The notes under the pieces are model-generated. The model saw only the letters and a program-made list of their open reading frames with translations, ran no database searches and had not been told where the DNA came from. A stretch of 64,000 nt of DNA from Flavobacteriales bacterium (GTDB lineage Bacteria > Bacteroidota > Bacteroidia > Flavobacteriales_F > PHOS-HE28): contig JAEUSU010000005.1 of NCBI GenBank assembly GCA_016788635.1, forward strand, positions 62,001 through 126,000. Direction: 5' to 3'. The position numbers and the translations under genes were made by a program. This document shows, piece after piece, positions 34,436-41,703 of this stretch (its first letter is position 1; the number at the start of each line of letters is the position of its first letter).

Positions 34436-35431
34436 CTAGTTGAAGTTCACCAGGGTGATGCCCACGGTGAAGGGGGTGAGCTCAGGTCCCCGTCCGTCCT
34501 GGAACAGTGGGGTGAGCGCGTACTCCGCGAACAGGTTCAGGCCCCCGTAGCCGAAGCGCACAGCCGCCGCCAACCGGTAGGGCAACAGGTTGTAGTTGCC
34601 GCTGCTGCGGTCCTTGATGGTGCGTCCGTCGCGGGTGTACCGCACCTTGTACATGGTCTCCAGGAACACGGACCCGACCACGCCGACAGCGATGTGGAAA
34701 TTGCCCTTCCGGCTGAAGCGGTCCTCTCCGCATTTGGCCAGTTGATCGGCCGTGGGCAAGGGAGCATGCTTGGTGTTGAACTCGAACATCAGGGGCACGC
34801 GCAACCCGAACTGGCGCAGCTTGTTCTTGTTGTACGTGGGGCTTTCCACCTGCACGGCATAGGTGGAGTCCCGGTCGAAGCCCAGGAGCACGTTGTTGGC
34901 GAGGCGGTAGTTGAACCATTCCACGCCCAACCCGGTGAAGAGGCCTGCGCGGTGCGAACCGAACTCCCACTTCTGCTCCATGATGTTGATGGCGATGTAG
35001 CGCGAGCGCCCGAAGACGAGCTCCATGAAGGCATCGGCGGAGTCGAGCTCCATGCTGCCATTGGGCCCCACCCAGTTGTTGAAGCCGAAGTCCACGCCGG
35101 CCCAATACGTGAATTTGTTGCGCCGCTCGCGTCGCAGCCCGCGCAGCTGTTCCGTGGGGTCCAGTTTCCGGGTGGAGTCACGTGGCTCGGTGATGATGGT
35201 GATGATCTTCCGCTTGGATTCGATGCGGATGGTGTCCGGATGGTCCACACCCGTGCTGTCCTGCGGGCCCTTCACGTGCGCATACGCGCCATCCCTGCTG
35301 TTGATGCCAAGCTCCAACTGGGGCGGCGGGCTCTGCTTTTCCACCGCCTTTGTGGTGCTGTCGGTCTGCGCGGTCAGCCCCGTGGTCAGGAACAAACCGG
35401 CAAGGATGATGATCGTGGTCCTCATGTGCAT
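34436..35431 (-). CDS. Outer membrane beta-barrel protein (PorT-like fold)
   Basis: A 331-residue protein with a signal peptide (MHMRTTIIILAGLFLTTGLTAQ), a low-complexity periplasmic stretch to about residue 105, then a beta-barrel region beginning FTYWAGVDFGFNNWVG and ending in the amphipathic strand TPFTVGITLVNFN. The general pattern resembles the outer-membrane barrel families common in Bacteroidota (PF13568/PF13505). ATG 35425 is an alternative start two codons in. Function unknown. Hairpin terminators lie on both sides, so it is probably monocistronic. Confidence 0.75.
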   Translation of the reverse strand: MHMRTTIIILAGLFLTTGLTAQTDSTTKAVEKQSPPPQLELGINSRDGAYAHVKGPQDSTGVDHPDTIRIESKRKIITIITEPRDSTRKLDPTEQLRGLRRERRNKFTYWAGVDFGFNNWVGPNGSMELDSADAFMELVFGRSRYIAINIMEQKWEFGSHRAGLFTGLGVEWFNYRLANNVLLGFDRDSTYAVQVESPTYNKNKLRQFGLRVPLMFEFNTKHAPLPTADQLAKCGEDRFSRKGNFHIAVGVVGSVFLETMYKVRYTRDGRTIKDRSSGNYNLLPYRLAAAVRFGYGGLNLFAEYALTPLFQDGRGPELTPFTVGITLVNFN

Positions 35432-35491
35432 GTTGCTGTCATGCGTAGGACGGGTATGCCGGCATGGAGTTACAGGCCACCCCCCAATGGA

Positions 35492-35515
35492 AAAGCCCCC
35501 GTCCCCGGGGGCTTT
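35492..35515 (-). terminator. Hairpin terminator after the TonB-like gene
   Basis: AAAGCCCCCG and CGGGGGCTTT form a 10-bp perfect stem with a TCCC loop and T residues at the end on either strand. It sits 23 bases after the stop of the minus-strand gene at 35538. Confidence 0.75.
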
Positions 35516-35537
35516 CCTGCGGTGCTCGGCGATGGCC

Positions 35538-35909
35538 TCAGGCCTGCGGCTTGAACACCAGGTGCAGATGCGTTGTCTTCCATATGCCGTCGGGGTTCTC
35601 ACCCACATCGATGCGGGCGAGTTTGCGCAGCACGTAAGCGCGCAGTGCCGCATTTTCAGACTGGCAGTCGAGCACTTCGACCTTTCCCTCGGCATTGATC
35701 GCGAAGGAGACGAACACCTCGCCGACCATCTGGTCAGCCTGTTGGTCCAGGTAGGGGTAGGAGAGGTGGCGGTTGAGCTGTTGCTCCAGGATGCGGTCCA
35801 GGTTCTTGACACGCACATCGGCCGGACGGAAAGGTTCCGCGGCGCGGGTGTAGCCCAGGGTGAGCACAGAGGCGAGCACCAGGGTCATGCGGATGAGTAT
35901 CTGTTTCAT
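35538..35909 (-). CDS. Exported protein with TonB C-terminal-like domain
   Basis: A 123-residue protein. A signal peptide (MKQILIRMTLVLASVLTLGYTRA) precedes a domain resembling the TonB C-terminal fold: YPYLDQQADQMVGEVFVSFAINAEGKVEVLDCQSEN, followed by VLRKLARIDV. There is no membrane anchor or proline-rich linker, so it is not a complete TonB. Such stand-alone proteins are frequent in Bacteroidota and of unknown role. ATG 35909 is chosen because it starts the signal. Confidence 0.65.
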   Translation of the reverse strand: MKQILIRMTLVLASVLTLGYTRAAEPFRPADVRVKNLDRILEQQLNRHLSYPYLDQQADQMVGEVFVSFAINAEGKVEVLDCQSENAALRAYVLRKLARIDVGENPDGIWKTTHLHLVFKPQA

Positions 35910-36043
35910 GGTCGTTCGGTCGTTGGTGGTTTCGGGCATAGGACGGAACCGCAGGCCCCGTCGTTACAGGATCCGGGGTGGATCGTGATGAACGGGAAGG
36001 AAGATGGGATGAGCGGAGAAAAGCGTGACGCGGCCTGGCGGCG

Positions 36044-37372
36044 TCAGCGGCTGGCCGTGATGCTCAGACGCGAACCCAGGCGCAGCACGAGTCGACGATC
36101 GTCCCTGCTCACACCGGCCTGGCCCCCACTAACGGCTTTCATACCTGCATCAGCAAGGCTCACGGCATCGCGGCGGTCCAATGGTCGCGGTTCCTCACGC
36201 TCCTGCTTCAGCACACCGGTGCGCACCACATCGGCCACGAATTCACCCAGCGTGAAGGTGTTCGATGGTGCGGCCCTTTCGGCCCCACCGATGGTGACTG
36301 CAGGCTCTTGTGAAGCCTGCACAACAGGTGCCTGTGCGGAAGCGAGGGTTTCGGGTCTTGCGTGGGTCTCCTGAGGACGGGGTGCTTCGATCGGGCTCTC
36401 GGCCAGCAGGGGGCGATCCGCCGGATCTATTGGTGGAGCTTCCGGCACAAGCTGGTCAAGCGGTGCACCGGGTGCCTGGGCCGGCAGTTCTTTCTTGGTG
36501 CGGGGTGCTGTGGGCAGGGGCGTTCGGTCCTCGACCGGATCGGCCTTCGGTGAAGGCCCATTCGTGACCAGATCCTCGCGGGGCTCCTTTGCATCCGGCC
36601 CGATCGCATCGGTGCGTTCCGGCGTGGTGGCCACTTGGGGCGCTGGGTCAACGTTCCGCGACCGGTCCAGGGCCCACCACCCCAGACCGATGAGCAGCGC
36701 GATGCTTGCCGCAGCAGCGAGGCGTGGCCAAAGCACGATCACCCGGCCCGTGTGTTTCTTCAAGCGTGCCTTGTTCGCATAGGTGATCGATGTGGCCGCG
36801 ATGCGTGTGCGCCCCATGAGCGCTGCTGACCTTTCCAATGCGGCATCCGTGGCGAGGAGAGCGGTGAGCGCGACCTCCTGTTCTGGTGTCAGCTCACCCT
36901 CCATGCGTGCCACCAGGTAGTCATCCAGCCGGTGGCGGTCGGGCATGCCGAGGGGAGGGAAGCTGCGCTGGATCTGCGTCTTGTCCGCGAACGGCAGGAT
37001 CCGCGCGTGGAGCTTGGTGGCATCCATCAGGTAGGCCTCGCGCAAGGCCTCGGGGTGGTTGGCCAGATAGCGCTCCAGCGCGGCCAGTAGATCCGGGTCC
37101 AAATCACCTTCCAGGCGTGCGACCAGATGGTCGATCAGGGTTTGCGCGGTCACCGCGCCACGCGGTGGAAGGTCCCGGTGCAGCACGGTCTTGTCCAGGA
37201 AGGGAGGTGGTTCGGATGCGATGTGCGGCAGACCGCCAAGGTCATCCGATCCGGGTGCCAGGTCCGGATTGGCGGCCAGGAAGGCGTCCAACTCGCGCTC
37301 CTGCTCGGGGCTGAGATTCCCCTCGATGCGGTCGAGGAGCCAGGCTTCGTATGTGCTGCGATCGAGCTTCAC
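36044..37372 (-). CDS. Putative anti-sigma factor with three 70-residue repeats
   Basis: A 442-residue protein whose ATG overlaps the stop of an ECF sigma gene by four bases, the usual place for an anti-sigma factor. Residues 9-210 comprise three tandem copies of a 70-residue unit: a helix pair of the type LxxRIEGxLSPEQxxxLxAFLAxxPxL (starting at 9, 79 and 149), then a linker FLDKTxLxRxxPP (56-70, 126-140, degenerate at 196-209). One membrane segment follows (about 211-231), then a proline-rich extracytoplasmic tail ending in a basic strand. The units resemble N-terminal anti-sigma modules without zinc ligands. Probably holds the sigma factor at the membrane; the signal is unknown. Confidence 0.75.
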   Translation of the reverse strand: MKLDRSTYEAWLLDRIEGNLSPEQERELDAFLAANPDLAPGSDDLGGLPHIASEPPPFLDKTVLHRDLPPRGAVTAQTLIDHLVARLEGDLDPDLLAALERYLANHPEALREAYLMDATKLHARILPFADKTQIQRSFPPLGMPDRHRLDDYLVARMEGELTPEQEVALTALLATDAALERSAALMGRTRIAATSITYANKARLKKHTGRVIVLWPRLAAAASIALLIGLGWWALDRSRNVDPAPQVATTPERTDAIGPDAKEPREDLVTNGPSPKADPVEDRTPLPTAPRTKKELPAQAPGAPLDQLVPEAPPIDPADRPLLAESPIEAPRPQETHARPETLASAQAPVVQASQEPAVTIGGAERAAPSNTFTLGEFVADVVRTGVLKQEREEPRPLDRRDAVSLADAGMKAVSGGQAGVSRDDRRLVLRLGSRLSITASR

Positions 37373-37854
37373 AGGACGGTCTCCAGGTCACCGATGAATT
37401 CCTTCAATGCCGTGCGGCCGCGGTAGATATACACCTTCACCTGGGGAAGGTTCAGCCCCGTGAGTTCGGCGATCTCCTCGTAGCTGTATCCTTCCAGATC
37501 GCGCAGCAGCACCACGGAGCGTTGCACTTCCGGCAGGCGGGCGAGCCCGGCCTCCAGCACGCGTTGCAGGTCGGGCTGGCTTTGCGAGGTCCAGCGCAGG
37601 TCCTCGTGTTGTTCCTCCATGCGGGTGCTGCGTTTGTCTCGCCGGGTCTGGTCCACCATCAGGTGGTGGGCGGTGGTGAAAAGGTAGCTTTTGACCTTGG
37701 CGGCGTCCACCTCCTCCACCTTCTGCCACAGACGCGCGAAGGTCTCCTGCACGATGTCCTTGGCCACCTCCTGATCGCGCAGGTGCTTCAACGCGAAGCG
37801 GTAGATGCCATCGGCATGGTCATCCACGGCAGCGTTATAGTCGGCCAGGGTCAT
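37369..37854 (-). CDS. ECF RNA polymerase sigma factor
   Basis: A 161-residue sigma-70 family protein with only regions 2 and 4. Region 2 includes DIYRFALKHLRDQEVAKDIVQETFARLW (split here across about residues 15-43); region 4 includes LPEVQRSVVLLRDLEGYSYEEIAELTGLNLPQVK with a helix-turn-helix near 125-150. It is translationally coupled to the downstream anti-sigma-like gene (ATGA overlap). The target promoters cannot be read here. Confidence 0.9.
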   Translation of the reverse strand: MTLADYNAAVDDHADGIYRFALKHLRDQEVAKDIVQETFARLWQKVEEVDAAKVKSYLFTTAHHLMVDQTRRDKRSTRMEEQHEDLRWTSQSQPDLQRVLEAGLARLPEVQRSVVLLRDLEGYSYEEIAELTGLNLPQVKVYIYRGRTALKEFIGDLETVL

Positions 37855-37981
37855 GGGTAGGGGAGCACCGTTCCTTCATGGGACGACCTTGCTGAACGAA
37901 AGTTACACCGCGACCAACTGCGGGGATAGCCCCGAGAGCCGCCAGTGGAGGTAGACGTGTACTCCTCTCCAAGACACCTTC

Positions 37982-38182
37982 ATGAACCATCGCGTTCCAC
38001 TTTTAGCCTGCAGCGGACAGCGCTTAGGCGACCACATGGACTTCGGGGCCAACGCGGTCATCATCGGGCCCATCACCATCGGCAGCGATGTGCTCATCGG
38101 TGCCGGGGCGGTGGTGTTCAAGGAGGTGCCCACCAACGCTGTGCTGGTGGGGAATCCGGGGCGGATCATCCCCGGGAGCTGA
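37982..38182 (+). pseudogene. Hexapeptide acetyltransferase, C-terminal fragment
   Basis: Only 66 codons are open. From residue 15 on, the sequence (LGDHMDFGANAVIIGPITIG, then LIGAGAVVFKEVPTNAVLVGNPGRII) is the C-terminal end of a left-handed beta-helix acetyltransferase such as serine acetyltransferase. The first 14 residues do not resemble the family, the frame is closed by a stop at 37952, and no upstream portion of the enzyme is present. This looks like a remnant left by deletion or recombination. Its stop is 3 bases from the convergent lepA stop. Confidence 0.65.
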
Positions 38183-38185
38183 CGC

Positions 38186-39973
38186 TCAATCCAGCTTCAG
38201 CACCGCCAGGAACGCTTCCTGCGGAACTTCCACTGTGCCCACCTGGCGCATGCGCTTTTTGCCCTCTTTCTGTTTTTCGAGGAGCTTTCGCTTTCGTGAG
38301 ATGTCCCCGCCATAGCATTTGGCGGTCACGTCCTTGCGCATGGCCTTCACCGTTTCGCGCGCCACGATCTTGGCGCCGATGGCGGCCTGGATGGGGATCT
38401 CGAACATCTGGCGTGGCAGCAGCTCCTTCAGCTTCACGCACATCTTGCGGCCCAGCTCCTGTGCGTGGTCGCGGTGGATCAGTGCGCTCAGCGCGTCCAC
38501 CTTCTCTCCGTTCAAGAGGATGTCCAGTTTGATGAGGTCGCTCTCGCGGAAACCGATCGGGTGGTAGTCGAAGCTGGCGTAGCCGCGGGAGATGCTCTTC
38601 AGCTTGTCATAGAAGTCGAACACCACCTCGCCCAAAGGCATCTCGAACACCAGCTCCACGCGGTCGGTGGTCAGGTAGTTCTGCCCCACGAGCATGCCGC
38701 GCTTTTCGATGCACAGGGTCATGATGGCGCCGGTATACTCCGCCTTGGTGATCACCTGTGCCTTGATGTAGGGCTCCTCGATGGTTTCGATGTGCATCAC
38801 CTCGGGCAATTCGCTCGGGTTGTGCACGTGCACGACTTCGCCGTTCGTGCGGGTGACGATATAGCCCACGTTGGGCACGGTGGTGATCACCGTCATGTTG
38901 AACTCGCGCTCCAGCCGTTCCTGGATGATCTCCATGTGCAGCAGGCCCAGGAAGCCGCAACGGAAACCGAAACCCAGCGCGGCGCTGCTCTCGGGTGTCC
39001 AGGTGAGGCTGGCGTCGTTGAGCTTGAGCTTCTCCATGGCATCGCGCAGCTCCTCGTACTCGTCGGTATCCACCGGGAAGATGCCTGCCCACACCATCGG
39101 CTTCACGTCCTCGAAGCCCTTGATGGCCTCGCCGCAGGGCCGGGCCACGTGGGTGATGGTGTCGCCCACCTTCACCTCGCTGGCGGTCTTGATGCCGCTG
39201 ATGATGTAACCCACATCGCCGGCCTTCACTTCGGGGCGTGGGCTGATCTCCATCTTCAGGATGCCCACCTCGTCCGCATTGTACTCCACGCCGGTGTTGA
39301 AGAACTTGACGCGCTCACCCTTGCGCAAGGTGCCGTTCATCACCCGGAAGTAGGCGATGATGCCGCGGAAGGAATTGAACACGCTGTCGAAGATCAAGGC
39401 CTGAAGCGGCGCATCGGGGTCGCCTTTGGGGGCAGGTATGCGCTCCACCACCGCTTCCAGGATCTTGTCCACCCCCAGCCCGGTCTTGCCGCTGGCGCTG
39501 AGGATCTCCTCGCGCTTGCAGCCCAGCAGGTCCACGATCTGGTCCTTCACATCCTCGGGGTTCGCCGAGGGCAGGTCCATCTTGTTGAGGATGGGGATGA
39601 TCTCCAGGTCGTGCTCCAGGGCCAGGTAGAGGTTGCTGATGGTCTGCGCCTGGATGCCCTGGGTGGCGTCCACGATCAGCAGGGCGCCCTCACAGGCGGC
39701 GATGCTGCGGCTCACCTCATAGCTGAAGTCCACATGCCCGGGGGTGTCGATCAGGTTCAGGATGTACTTCTTCCCGTTCAGGGAGTAGTCCATCTGGATC
39801 GCCTTGCTCTTGATGGTGATGCCCCGCTCGCGCTCCAGGTCCATGTCGTCCAGGTTCTGGGCCTGCATGTCGCGGTCGGCGATGGTGCCGGTCATCTGCA
39901 ACAGCCTGTCCGCCAGGGTGCTTTTGCCATGGTCGATGTGGGCGATGATGCAGAAGTTGCGGATGTGGTCCAT
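38186..39973 (-). CDS. lepA: Elongation factor 4 (back-translocating GTPase)
   Basis: LepA/EF4 acts on ribosomes that have stalled or mis-translocated. The 595-residue protein has the normal length and the G motifs [13 protein letters not shown] (G1), [12 protein letters not shown] (G2), DTPGHVDF (G3), NKMDLPSA (G4) and SASGKTG (G5). The C-terminal domain carries the EF4-specific [19 protein letters not shown] and [24 protein letters not shown] 39973 fits the family start [21 protein letters not shown] promoter box lies 27 bases upstream. Confidence 0.97.
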   Translation of the reverse strand: MDHIRNFCIIAHIDHGKSTLADRLLQMTGTIADRDMQAQNLDDMDLERERGITIKSKAIQMDYSLNGKKYILNLIDTPGHVDFSYEVSRSIAACEGALLIVDATQGIQAQTISNLYLALEHDLEIIPILNKMDLPSANPEDVKDQIVDLLGCKREEILSASGKTGLGVDKILEAVVERIPAPKGDPDAPLQALIFDSVFNSFRGIIAYFRVMNGTLRKGERVKFFNTGVEYNADEVGILKMEISPRPEVKAGDVGYIISGIKTASEVKVGDTITHVARPCGEAIKGFEDVKPMVWAGIFPVDTDEYEELRDAMEKLKLNDASLTWTPESSAALGFGFRCGFLGLLHMEIIQERLEREFNMTVITTVPNVGYIVTRTNGEVVHVHNPSELPEVMHIETIEEPYIKAQVITKAEYTGAIMTLCIEKRGMLVGQNYLTTDRVELVFEMPLGEVVFDFYDKLKSISRGYASFDYHPIGFRESDLIKLDILLNGEKVDALSALIHRDHAQELGRKMCVKLKELLPRQMFEIPIQAAIGAKIVARETVKAMRKDVTAKCYGGDISRKRKLLEKQKEGKKRMRQVGTVEVPQEAFLAVLKLD

Positions 39974-40000
39974 GAGCGACTGGGGCCGGGAAAAGGCGGG

Positions 40001-40008
40001 CAAAAGTA
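40001..40008 (-). promoter_or_regulatory. -7 promoter box (TACTTTTG) of lepA
   Basis: Exact TAnnTTTG match on the minus strand, 27 bases before the lepA ATG at 39973. Confidence 0.55.
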
Positions 40009-40112
40009 CGGCCCCGCGCGCTGCCGGATGGCTCCGGTGGCTTGTTCCGCAGTAATTTCACGGGACCCGGGCAACCGCCCGGCCCAGGATCGCATCATAC
40101 CCCTGCACCATC

Positions 40113-40670
40113 ATGACGGACGAGCAGCTTGTAGCGGGGTGCCTCAAGGGTGACCCGGTGGCGCAGAAAGCCCTCTACAAGGCCTACGCCCGGAAGATGA
40201 TGAGCGTTTGTATGCGGTACGCGAACAACAGGGAACAGGCCCAGGACATGCTGCAGGACGGCTTTGTGAAGGTGTTCCAGAAGATGGACCACTACCGCGG
40301 GGAAGGCCCGCTGGGCGGCTGGATCGCCCGCACCATGGTGAACACCGCCCTGGACCACATCCGCCGCAACAAGCCTTACGACCATGCGGTGGACCTCACG
40401 GCCGCCGAGCATCTGCACCAGGAGGATGAGCATGTGCTGAGCGGTATGACCACCGAGGAGATCATGGCGCTCATCCAGGCCCTGCCCCCGGGATACCGTA
40501 CGGTGTTCAACCTTTTCGCCATTGAGGGCTATCCGCACAAGGACATCGCGGAAATGCTCGGCGTGAGCGAGAACACCTCCAAGTCACAATTCATGAAAGC
40601 GCGGGCCTACCTGCGCAAACTGCTGCCCAAGGAGGCGGCCGAGATCTACGGCGATGGCGGGAACGGATGA
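40113..40670 (+). CDS. ECF RNA polymerase sigma factor
   Basis: A 185-residue two-domain sigma factor. Region 2 runs from about residue 22 (ARKMMSVCMRYANNREQAQDMLQDGFVKVF) to the GGWIARTMVNTALDHIRR segment; region 4 is LPPGYRTVFNLFAIEGYPHKDIAEMLGVSENTSKSQF (about 122-160). This last form is typical of the Bacteroidota group whose next gene encodes an outer-membrane or anchored partner. Its end overlaps the start of the next gene by 17 bases, implying coupled expression. Confidence 0.9.
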   Translation: MTDEQLVAGCLKGDPVAQKALYKAYARKMMSVCMRYANNREQAQDMLQDGFVKVFQKMDHYRGEGPLGGWIARTMVNTALDHIRRNKPYDHAVDLTAAEHLHQEDEHVLSGMTTEEIMALIQALPPGYRTVFNLFAIEGYPHKDIAEMLGVSENTSKSQFMKARAYLRKLLPKEAAEIYGDGGNG

Positions 40671-41682
40671 ACTGAGCCGCTTGCTGCAGGAGCGTTTCGC
40701 TTCGCATGAAGTCCCTGCGCCAGAGGGTGTTTGGGAGAATATTGCCGGGCAGCTGGCTGCCGCACAGGAGCAGGGCTTGTCGGAACTGCTACAAGACCGC
40801 TTTGCCGGTCACGAGGCGGATGTGGACCCCGGCGTGTGGGAGGCCATCAGCCAGCAGATCGGACATACCGCCGTGGGCGGGGCCGCGGCGGGCACCAGCG
40901 TGTGGACGTGGGTGGCCGCCGGCTTGGGTGCTGCCGCCGTGGTGGGTGGAGTGTTCTGGATGGCAGAACCGTCGACCCCCGCACCCGTCGCACCAGAGAC
41001 CGTGGAGCGGGTGACCTTGAAGGAGGATGATACCCAGGAAGTGACTTCATCGGTGGCAGCGCCATTCACAGGATCACCAGCCAGCACGAATACACAGCAG
41101 GTTGCCTCTTCATCTCCCGGCCTGGCTGATAAGGGTGCCTCCACCAAGGGACAGGCTGCACCAGATGGCACGGAAGACGTGCGGACGCCACCTGCGATCG
41201 AAGGTTCTCCGGAGCCCGCCCCACCCACGACCGATCTGGCCCAGCCCGAAGGAGAACAAGTGGTGGCCCGTTTGGTAGGCGAGATGACCCGCGAGGTGGA
41301 GAAGCGGCCGGTGGTGGCACAGGACCCGCACGACCCGAAGGTGGTGGAGAACACACAGGAAGACCCCGAAGTACTTCCCGATCCAGCCATCACGGCATCG
41401 CCCGAACTTCAGATCTACCTGCCCAATGTCTTCACCCCGAACGGAGATGGGGTGAACGACTCCTACGAGCCCCAGGGCGGGGGCATGGAGCGGGTGAAGA
41501 TCCGCGTGTATTCGCTGCTGAACAACGAACTGGTCTTTTTCTCCGAAGGGCTGAAGCCTTGGAATGGCAATGACCTCAGCGGAACCCCCTGCCCGGCAGG
41601 TCACTATATTTACGCGATCGAGGTTATTGGTGCGGATGAACGCGTGCACTCAAAGGGTCAAACCGTTTTGTTGATCCGATAG
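40654..41682 (+). CDS. Membrane protein with anti-sigma-like N-terminus and T9SS type B sorting domain
   Basis: A 342-residue protein overlapping the sigma gene by 17 bases. The N-terminus has two repeats of 'LLQ-RF-HE---P-GVWE-I' (residues 7-33 and 43-69), like the short modules of proteins paired with ECF sigma factors. One membrane segment follows (about 84-103), then a long low-complexity linker (about 104-245). The C-terminus, from LQIYLPNVFTPNGDGVND to the end, is the gliding-motility-associated T9SS type B domain. An N-terminal membrane anchor together with a sorting domain is paradoxical, since T9SS cargo is normally soluble in the periplasm. I infer a sensor or anti-sigma role, not shown. 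Confidence 0.8.
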   Translation: MAGTDELSRLLQERFASHEVPAPEGVWENIAGQLAAAQEQGLSELLQDRFAGHEADVDPGVWEAISQQIGHTAVGGAAAGTSVWTWVAAGLGAAAVVGGVFWMAEPSTPAPVAPETVERVTLKEDDTQEVTSSVAAPFTGSPASTNTQQVASSSPGLADKGASTKGQAAPDGTEDVRTPPAIEGSPEPAPPTTDLAQPEGEQVVARLVGEMTREVEKRPVVAQDPHDPKVVENTQEDPEVLPDPAITASPELQIYLPNVFTPNGDGVNDSYEPQGGGMERVKIRVYSLLNNELVFFSEGLKPWNGNDLSGTPCPAGHYIYAIEVIGADERVHSKGQTVLLIR

Positions 41683-41703
41683 AACTGAAAACGACCATCA
41701 AAA

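Noticed and set aside
34082-35554. A 490-codon plus-strand open frame opposite the beta-barrel gene
   Set aside because: It ignores two hairpin terminators and consists of antisense residues; the minus-strand protein has a signal peptide and barrel strands.
38465-40153. A 562-codon plus-strand open frame opposite lepA
   Set aside because: A His/Ala/Gly/Val-rich shadow typical of the antisense of high-GC genes; lepA itself is unmistakable.
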